From JABSSA01 sp039960995 (GTDB taxonomy: Bacteria > Pseudomonadota > Alphaproteobacteria > Rhodobacterales > Rhodobacteraceae): DNA of 64,000 nt. This document shows positions 59,090-64,000 of this stretch, piece by piece; position 1 is the first letter of the stretch, and each line of letters begins with the position of its first letter. The notes under the pieces are model-generated. The model was not told the origin of the DNA. It was given only the letters and a program-made list of their open reading frames with translations, and did no database searches. The position numbers were made by a program, and so were the translations under genes. The stretch is taken from positions 62,001 to 126,000 of the forward strand of contig JBDVKF010000075.1 of NCBI GenBank assembly GCA_039960995.1, in the 5' to 3' direction.

Positions 59090-59875
59090 TTATTGTTTCC
59101 AATTTGGGTCCCTTTTTTCGATGAATGCTGCAATTCCTTCTTCGGTGTCGCGGTGCAGCATATTCTCGACCATCACATTTCCAGTAAAGCGATATGCCTC
59201 TTCAACGGGCATTTCCAGCTGCTCGTAAAAGGCCCGTTTCCCAATTTTCACTGCAACCGAAAGCTTATCGGCAATCACCGCCGCAAAGTCCTCTGTGGCG
59301 GATGCCAATTCAGCTTGAGGCAGATAACGATTGATCAAACCAAGTTCCTGTGCGCGAGGAGCAGAAATGAACGAGCCTGTCGTTAGCATTTCAAAGGCGT
59401 GTTTGCGTGGAATGTTACGTGACAAGGCGACCATCGGCGTCGAACAGAACAGACCGACATTTACGCCATTCACCCCGAACCGGGTGTCCTCTGCTGCTAT
59501 GGCCAGATCACAGGTTGCAACCAATTGGCACCCTGCTGCTGTTGCAATGCCATGAACCTGTGCCACAACAGGTTGGGGCAGGGTCCTGATACGCGACATC
59601 AAAGCGGAACAGCGTTCGAACAAATCCTTGAAGTACGCTTGGCCGTGATCCTTGGCCTGTCGACCTTGCTGCATTTGTTTAAGGTCGTGCCCGGCGCAAA
59701 ACGCGCGCCCTTTGCCCGACAAAACAACCACACGGATTTCAGAGGTGTTGGCGATATCATCCAAAGCCGTGTGCAATTCGACGATCATTTCATCCGACAG
59801 GGCGTTCAGGCGATCTGGCGCATTCATCGAAAAATGTGCAATTCCTTCACTGACTTGACGTTCTAAAAGTGCCAT
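59090..59875 (-). CDS. Enoyl-CoA hydratase/isomerase superfamily protein (ECHDC3-like), catalytic Glu residues absent
   Basis: 261 residues from ATG 59875, preceded by GGAGAGCAAG. The crotonase fold is clear: VVLSGKGRAFCAGHDLKQMQ gives the oxyanion hole, and GIATAAGCQLVATCDLAIAA the second loop. The two Glu residues used for hydration (GCEL and PE in true hydratases) are Gln (AAGCQL) and non-acidic (FGVNGVNVGLF), so hydratase activity is doubtful. The pattern resembles the ECHDC3 group, of unclear function. It is divergent from the thioesterase gene with 58 bases between starts. Confidence 0.88.
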   Translation of the reverse strand: MALLERQVSEGIAHFSMNAPDRLNALSDEMIVELHTALDDIANTSEIRVVVLSGKGRAFCAGHDLKQMQQGRQAKDHGQAYFKDLFERCSALMSRIRTLPQPVVAQVHGIATAAGCQLVATCDLAIAAEDTRFGVNGVNVGLFCSTPMVALSRNIPRKHAFEMLTTGSFISAPRAQELGLINRYLPQAELASATEDFAAVIADKLSVAVKIGKRAFYEQLEMPVEEAYRFTGNVMVENMLHRDTEEGIAAFIEKRDPNWKQ

Positions 59876-59933
59876 CTTGCTCTCCAACCCTGGTTTGATG
59901 AAGCCTATGGGACAGAAGGTCAAAGGGGAAGTC

Positions 59934-60377
59934 ATGCAGAACCTAATGGACAAAGACGCATTGAACGCGTTTCTGCCGCGCGTTTTTGAACAGGTTGCCG
60001 AAGAATTCCATGTCGAGGCCTGCGATGGCGACACCGTCACATTAAGATTGCGCGTCGGTCCGGGGCATCTTCGTCCTGGGGGGACCATTTCGGGCCCAGC
60101 CATGTTTGGTTTGGCGGATGTCACAGCGTATTTGGTGACCTTGGCCAAGATTGGACCGCGCGCATTGGCGGTGACTACCAATTGCTCCATTGATTTCATG
60201 CGCAAACCTATTGGCGGTCGCGATCTTTTGGCAAAGGGGCGGTTGCTAAAGTTGGGACGGCAATTGTCGATTTCAGATGTGTTGTTGTATTCGGAAGGGG
60301 ATGACCGGCCTGTTGCGCGCGCGTCTTTGACGTATTCCATTCCACCGTCTGGTTCGGCTGCGGCAAAGGATTTTTAA
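59934..60377 (+). CDS. PaaI-family hotdog thioesterase
   Basis: 147 residues from ATG 59934, which follows AAAGGGGAAG; the frame runs back to 59877 but that start is not needed. The hotdog fold is shown by DTVTLRLRVGPGHLRPGGTI, GPAMFGLADVTAYLVTLAKI and TTNCSIDFMRKPIGGRDLLA, as in 4HBT/PaaI thioesterases. It probably hydrolyses acyl-CoA or aromatic-CoA thioesters. The divergent crotonase-like gene next to it suggests a shared acyl-CoA role. Confidence 0.88.
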   Translation: MQNLMDKDALNAFLPRVFEQVAEEFHVEACDGDTVTLRLRVGPGHLRPGGTISGPAMFGLADVTAYLVTLAKIGPRALAVTTNCSIDFMRKPIGGRDLLAKGRLLKLGRQLSISDVLLYSEGDDRPVARASLTYSIPPSGSAAAKDF

Positions 60378-60422
60378 AAAGGACGCGGCCGAAGCCGCGC
60401 CAGTCAGGAAGTTCGGGGGGAC

Positions 60423-60647
60423 TTAGATGTCCCAAAAATGGCGTCGCGATTCCCGATGCGCCTGGTGTTGCGTCAACCCAATATCCTTAAGGATGTGGTC
60501 ATCCAAAGCCGTCAACGCGCGCCGTGTTCGGCGGATTTCCTGCCATTTGGCGACAAGCACGGCGACCGATAGAAAAAACGTGACTGTTGGTGTCAGGTTT
60601 CGGCCTGCAAGATAATGTAGATGCGCGGGCATATGTGCTTGTGTCAT
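60423..60647 (-). CDS. DUF1127 small protein
   Basis: 74 residues from ATG 60647, preceded by AAAGGAC; the frame to 60791 overlaps the MocR gene control region and is not used. The C-terminus TALDDHILKDIGLTQHQAHR with Arg-rich residues is the DUF1127 signature. Members act as small RNA-binding or phosphate-response proteins in some Alphaproteobacteria. The gene is divergent from the MocR regulator, whose operators lie between them. Confidence 0.88.
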   Translation of the reverse strand: MTQAHMPAHLHYLAGRNLTPTVTFFLSVAVLVAKWQEIRRTRRALTALDDHILKDIGLTQHQAHRESRRHFWDI

Positions 60648-60668
60648 GGGATGTCCTTTCCTAAAATT

Positions 60669-60756
60669 GTATTGACACAATGGGGCGATGTTGCCTAGGT
60701 GTATTGATACAATCTGATTTGTACCGAGTCGAGGAAAGTATTGTAATGGATACAAT
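60669..60756. promoter_or_regulatory. Three MocR operator-like sites
   Basis: GTATTGACACAAT at 60669-60681 and GTATTGATACAAT at 60701-60713 are direct copies 32 bases apart; ATTGTA-ATG-GATACAAT at 60740-60756 is an inverted version overlapping the MocR start codon. They share the GATACAA half-site typical of MocR-type regulators and lie between the divergent DUF1127 and MocR genes. Confidence 0.65.
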
Positions 60757-62173
60757 TTGGACGCCTGACATCTCAAACCATGACGGCCCAAAATACCGTG
60801 CCGTTGCAGATGCGTTGCGCGACGGGATTACAGATGGGACGCTTTTGCCAGGTGAAAAGCTGCCGCCGGTCAGAGATCTTGCATGGCGATTGCAAATCAC
60901 TCCAGGGACTGTTGCGCGGGCTTATACGATCCTGACCGATGCCGGGCTTCTTGAAGCAGGGGTGGGGCGCGGCACATTCGTTGCTCATGCTCATGCTCAT
61001 GCTCGTATCGTCGAAGAAGCTGAAATACCTCTGGAAATAGATGCCGTCGCACATGGGAAAGAACCCAAAGGCGATTCCTACAGGGTGAATTTGTTTTCTC
61101 CGCATTTACCTGCTGTGGGGCAAAGTCGGTTGATCCGAGAGGCCTTTGCAAAAATCGCTGCTGATCCACCGTCAGGTATGATGCATTACCCCAGTCAGGT
61201 CGGCAGCTCCGCCGCCCGCGAGGCGGTTGCGCGGTGGTTGTCTGGTGCGTCCATTGGGTCATTCAGCGCCGACGACATTGTATTGACACATGGTGGACAG
61301 AACGCGATTTCGATGGTTCTGCAGTCCGTGTTGCGTGGCCGTTCTCCCACGATTCTAGTCGAAGAACTGTGTTATCCAGGGTTTAGGCGTGCGGCAGATT
61401 TGCTGCGCGCGAACATTGTACCAGTCGCGATGGACAAAGAAGGCGTGATCCCGGCGGCTTTGGAAGAGGCGGCAAAAACCCATGACGCCGAGATTTTTTG
61501 CACATCCCCTGAGGTGCACAACCCGACGGGTCTGTTCACACCGCAACACCGTAGAGAAGAATTGGCGAAGGTTGCGCGCCGGACCGACATGCAAATTCTG
61601 GAAGATGATTGTTACCATATGTCGGGGCAGGACGCGCCGACCTATCGAATGATTGCACCAGATCGTGGATGGTATGTATCTTCGATTTCAAAACAGCTGA
61701 CACCGGCGTTGCGCGTTGGGTATGCGTTGGCTCCTCAGGGGAAAACATCGGTTTTGCGCCGCACTGCGGAACACAGTTTTTTTGGGTTGGCGACGCCAAT
61801 TTGTGATGCGATCGCGATGGTTCTGGGGGATCCACGTATCGATCAAGTGGCCGAGGACGTTATTGGCGCATTGGCAACCTACATCAAAAGTGCTGTGAAC
61901 ATATTGGGCGGGTATGATCTGACGTGGCGCCGGGACGTTCCGTTCCTTTGGTTGGCGTTGCCGCCGGGCTGGCGTGCGGTCTCATTTTGTCAGGCCGCCG
62001 AAGCGCAAGGCGTTCAAGTCAGGGCAGGCGAGGAATTCGCCTGTCGCGATGCCGCTGCCCCGCATGCTGTGCGAATGGCGATAAATGCTGGCGTGAACCT
62101 AAGCAGTTTTGAAGCCGCGATGCAGCGTTTGCGTGTTTTGTTGGATAATCCTCCTGAAAGGATCAGTGTTTGA
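60746..62173 (+). CDS. MocR-type (GntR-HTH plus aminotransferase domain) regulator
   Basis: 475 residues from ATG 60746, preceded by GAGGAAAG; the frame to 60680 is not used. The winged HTH (RAVADALRDGITDGTLLPGE, PPVRDLAWRLQITPGTVARA) is followed by a fold-type I aminotransferase domain containing HGGQNAISMVLQSVLRG, LEDDCYHMSG and the PLP Lys in VSSISKQLTPALRVGYAL. Such proteins sense a PLP-bound amine or amino acid and often control vitamin B6 or amine metabolism. Three related sites upstream point to autoregulation and control of the divergent DUF1127 gene. Confidence 0.95.
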   Translation: MDTIWTPDISNHDGPKYRAVADALRDGITDGTLLPGEKLPPVRDLAWRLQITPGTVARAYTILTDAGLLEAGVGRGTFVAHAHAHARIVEEAEIPLEIDAVAHGKEPKGDSYRVNLFSPHLPAVGQSRLIREAFAKIAADPPSGMMHYPSQVGSSAAREAVARWLSGASIGSFSADDIVLTHGGQNAISMVLQSVLRGRSPTILVEELCYPGFRRAADLLRANIVPVAMDKEGVIPAALEEAAKTHDAEIFCTSPEVHNPTGLFTPQHRREELAKVARRTDMQILEDDCYHMSGQDAPTYRMIAPDRGWYVSSISKQLTPALRVGYALAPQGKTSVLRRTAEHSFFGLATPICDAIAMVLGDPRIDQVAEDVIGALATYIKSAVNILGGYDLTWRRDVPFLWLALPPGWRAVSFCQAAEAQGVQVRAGEEFACRDAAAPHAVRMAINAGVNLSSFEAAMQRLRVLLDNPPERISV

Positions 62174-62238
62174 TGGGGTAAAATAATACCTTATTTTTAA
62201 GTTACTGTTTTTGAACAAATAAATTAAGTAAACGCGTG

Positions 62239-62266
62239 TTGACGCGTTCGACGCGGCCTGTATAAC
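62239..62266 (+). promoter_or_regulatory. Sigma-70 promoter of rplM-rpsI
   Basis: TTGACG at 62239-62244 and TATAAC at 62261-62266 are separated by 16 bases and lie about 36 bases before the rplM start. It is the best promoter match of the window and fits a highly expressed ribosomal operon. Confidence 0.7.
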
Positions 62267-62302
62267 CGCGCAATCGAATGTTCACCCTCAGGGATGAGAG
62301 TT

Positions 62303-62761
62303 ATGAAAACCTTTTCTGCCACGCCGGCCGACATCGAAAAGAACTGGATTCTGATTGATGCGGAAGGTGTCGTGCTTGGCCGTTTGGCGTCCATCGTTGC
62401 GATGCGCCTACGCGGCAAACACAAACCAAGCTTCACGCCGCACATGGATATGGGCGACAATGTCATCATCATCAACGCCGACAAGGTGCAGTTGACGGGC
62501 AAAAAGCGCGAAGAAAACCATTACTGGCACACAGGCCACCCTGGTGGGATCAAATCGCGCACCAAAGCGGAAATCCTCGAAGGGGATCACCCAGAGCGCG
62601 TTGTGACGCTGGCCATAAAGCGTATGCTGCCGGGCAACCGTCTTGCACGCACGCAGATGACCAACTTGCGTGTATACGCTGGCGCTGCGCATCCGCATGA
62701 AGCGCAAAACCCCGAAGTTCTGGACGTGAAGTCCATGAACAAGAAAAACACGCGGAGCTAA
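62303..62761 (+). CDS. rplM: 50S ribosomal protein L13
   Basis: 152 residues from ATG 62303; an in-frame ATG at 62294 is less likely. Typical L13 sequence is seen: MKTFSATPADIEKNWILIDA, EGVVLGRLASIVAMRLRGKH, and TGHPGGIKSRTKAEILEG. It is a core protein of the large subunit. It is followed after three bases by rpsI, the usual bacterial pairing. Confidence 0.97.
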   Translation: MKTFSATPADIEKNWILIDAEGVVLGRLASIVAMRLRGKHKPSFTPHMDMGDNVIIINADKVQLTGKKREENHYWHTGHPGGIKSRTKAEILEGDHPERVVTLAIKRMLPGNRLARTQMTNLRVYAGAAHPHEAQNPEVLDVKSMNKKNTRS

Positions 62762-62764
62762 GTC

Positions 62765-63256
62765 ATGTCGGACGAAATCAATACGCTCGAAGATCTGCAA
62801 CAAATCGCAGGCGACGCACCCGAAGCACAAGTTGAAGAAGTCATCGCACGCGAACCTGTGCGCGACGAATTTGGCCGGGCTTATGCAACTGGTAAACGGA
62901 AAGATGCGGTTGCACGTGTCTGGATCAAACCGGGATCAGGCAAAGTCACCGTCAACGGTTTGGAGTTGAACAAGTATTTTGCACGCCCCGTGCTGCAAAT
63001 GATCTTGCGCCAGCCGTTCACAGTGTCGAATACCGAAGATCAGTTTGATGTTACTGCAACTGTCAAAGGTGGTGGCCTTTCTGGTCAAGCCGGCGCGGTT
63101 AAGCACGGTATTTCCAAAGCCCTTCAACTGTACGACCCAAGCTTGCGTGGCGCGTTGAAAGCCGCTGGCTTCTTGACCCGCGACAGTCGTGTGGTGGAAC
63201 GTAAGAAATACGGTAAGCGCAAAGCGCGTCGTAGCTTCCAGTTCTCCAAGCGCTAA
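62765..63256 (+). CDS. rpsI: 30S ribosomal protein S9
   Basis: 163 residues. GRAYATGKRKDAVARVWIKP, NKYFARPVLQMILRQPF and VKGGGLSGQAGAVKHGISKA are S9 hallmarks, and the end RKKYGKRKARRSFQFSKR carries the basic tail that reaches the P site. An acidic N-terminal extension of about 35 residues (NTLEDLQQIAGDAPEAQVEE) is present, as in other Alphaproteobacteria. A strong terminator follows. Confidence 0.97.
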   Translation: MSDEINTLEDLQQIAGDAPEAQVEEVIAREPVRDEFGRAYATGKRKDAVARVWIKPGSGKVTVNGLELNKYFARPVLQMILRQPFTVSNTEDQFDVTATVKGGGLSGQAGAVKHGISKALQLYDPSLRGALKAAGFLTRDSRVVERKKYGKRKARRSFQFSKR

Positions 63257-63287
63257 CTCAGCACGACACGTTCAGACAACACCATCA

Positions 63288-63318
63288 AACGCCTGCTTTC
63301 GAGCGGGCGTTTTTTTTG
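63288..63318 (+). terminator. Rho-independent terminator after rpsI
   Basis: AACGCCTGCT (63288-63297) and AGCGGGCGTT (63302-63311) form a ten-base stem (one G-T pair) with a TTCG loop, followed by seven more T residues. Confidence 0.93.
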
Positions 63319-63402
63319 CGTGTCGAATGGTGCCAATTGCGTGCTTGGCTAAGCAAGAGTCAGGCGGTCCAGCAAGATATCCGGCACGTCATCCAAAGTG
63401 AC

Positions 63403-63768
63403 CTATTCGCACATGGTCGGAGCCACCAACACATATGACAGCTTACCGGATTCGTGTGCACGGGTTTGCACACATGCTGTGTCGACAATTGTTTGCGCCA
63501 AGACCAGTGAATCGGTTGAAACTCTTGCAGTGTTTCCATCAGGTAGGCTGAAAAAAAACGCAGTGCTAAATCCGCTGTCTCCGCTGGTGTCCATCGATCC
63601 TATGACGGGCATTTGCGTTGCGTGTACAACGCGGTACGGATCAGGTGCCAGTTTCCAAATAAATACGATCACGCCAATACTGACAATTATAACTGCAGGT
63701 ATCAGCCAGAAATGATCCAGAAACCATGCTTGCATCTTTGGGGGAAGAGCACGGAAAATTCTGATCAT
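63403..63768 (-). CDS. Hypothetical single-pass membrane protein
   Basis: 121 residues. One membrane helix near residues 20-42 (HFWLIPAVIIVSIGVIVFIW) follows a short cytosolic start (MIRIFRALPPKMQAWFLD); the rest looks periplasmic and contains two Cys (TACVQTR and the penultimate PTMCE). No family is recognised. Its ATG overlaps the stop of the upstream VOC-family gene by four bases (ATGA), so the pair is translationally coupled. Confidence 0.75.
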   Translation of the reverse strand: MIRIFRALPPKMQAWFLDHFWLIPAVIIVSIGVIVFIWKLAPDPYRVVHATQMPVIGSMDTSGDSGFSTAFFFSLPDGNTARVSTDSLVLAQTIVDTACVQTRAHESGKLSYVLVAPTMCE

Positions 63769-64000
63769 TCGTCGGCCTTAGGTCCAACCTGAAGAAACGG
63801 GTTAAACGCGACTTCCCACAAATGCCCGTCCAGATCGGCAAAATACCCGTGGTATCCACCCCAATCCGCGCGGCCTGCTGGTTTGACAAGCTTAGCACCC
63901 GCATCTGTGGCTTGCTTAAGGACCGGAACGACTGCTGCCTCGGTCGTTACATTTTGTGCCAAATGTACTGCTGAATATCCCTGACCACTCGGGCAAACAC
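63765..64000 (-). CDS. VOC (glyoxalase/bleomycin resistance) family protein, 5' part outside window
   Basis: Only the last ~78 residues are visible; the gene starts beyond base 64000. The segment SGQGYSAVHLAQNVTTEAAV, then ATDAGAKLVKPAGRADWGGY and HGYFADLDGHLWEVAFNPF is the typical C-terminal half of a VOC domain, with Asp-Gly-His and Trp-Glu of the metal site (DLDGHLWEV). Such proteins act as glyoxalases, dioxygenases or resistance binders; the substrate cannot be told. Its stop overlaps the next gene. Confidence 0.88.
   Translation of the reverse strand, partial: VCPSGQGYSAVHLAQNVTTEAAVVPVLKQATDAGAKLVKPAGRADWGGYHGYFADLDGHLWEVAFNPFLQVGPKADE

Overview
The window looks like chromosomal DNA of a marine alphaproteobacterium of the Rhodobacteraceae (Roseobacter group). 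Reasons read from the sequence: an alphaproteobacterial LexA box (GTTC-N7-GTTC) before uvrA, a CtrA-type box (TTAA-N7-TTAAC), CceR-like GTTAGCGATAAC sites before two GAPDH genes, a form II (putative) CO dehydrogenase cluster in the order coxS-coxL-coxM, TRAP dicarboxylate transport, valine catabolism genes and a DUF1127 protein. Base composition is moderate for the group. Genus cannot be fixed from this sequence alone. No rRNA, tRNA, insertion sequence, prophage or CRISPR array was recognised.

Layout. 1-7.8 kb: 3' part of smc, a lytic transglycosylase, a degenerate single-domain receiver, a Xi-class glutathione transferase, a methyltransferase and an MFS transporter. 7.8-10.8 kb: uvrA with an SOS box. 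10.8-17.2 kb: valine/isobutyrate catabolism (mmsB, HIBYL-CoA hydrolase, acyl-CoA dehydrogenase, mmsA) with a divergent LysR regulator. 17.2-24.3 kb: CBS protein, coaD, two GAPDH genes separated by a 47-residue membrane protein, DUF808 protein and transketolase. 24.5-26.3 kb: a coiled-coil gene overlapping zapA, then bolA, a small gene and monothiol glutaredoxin. 26.4-32.3 kb: xdhC-like gene, molybdopterin-binding protein and coxSLM. 32.4-34.5 kb: infC with a rare AUC start, and a membrane-anchored Ala/Thr/Glu heptad-repeat protein. 34.5-40.7 kb: a reductive sulfate assimilation cluster (cysG, DUF2849, cysI, APS-type cysH, DUF934, fpr) with a divergent Lrp-type regulator. 40.7-48.4 kb: cytochrome P450, then dctB-dctD and dctPQM. 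48.4-50.5 kb: a small accessory patch with a pentapeptide-repeat gene, tpiA and an oxygenase pseudogene. 50.5-54.7 kb: TfoX-N protein, A-type Fe-S carrier, DUF3307/SatD-like pair, SufT and an RTX protein. 54.8-58.9 kb: tRNA modification (tgt, gluQRS, trmFO) and a methyltransferase. 59-64 kb: a crotonase-fold protein, a hotdog thioesterase, DUF1127, a MocR regulator, rplM-rpsI, a small membrane protein and a truncated VOC protein.

Most genes are housekeeping or common Roseobacter metabolism. The best candidates for less described biology are: a DctD homologue that has lost the GAFTGA loop, the Walker A lysine position and the arginine finger yet sits beside tandem palindromes; a receiver-fold protein lacking the phospho-aspartate, preceded by a CtrA-like box and tandem 21-bp repeats; a regular four-half-site operator array before the SatD-like gene; a nested inverted repeat that could be a structured RNA near trmFO; and the heptad-repeat protein. 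No clearly new multi-gene system was found.
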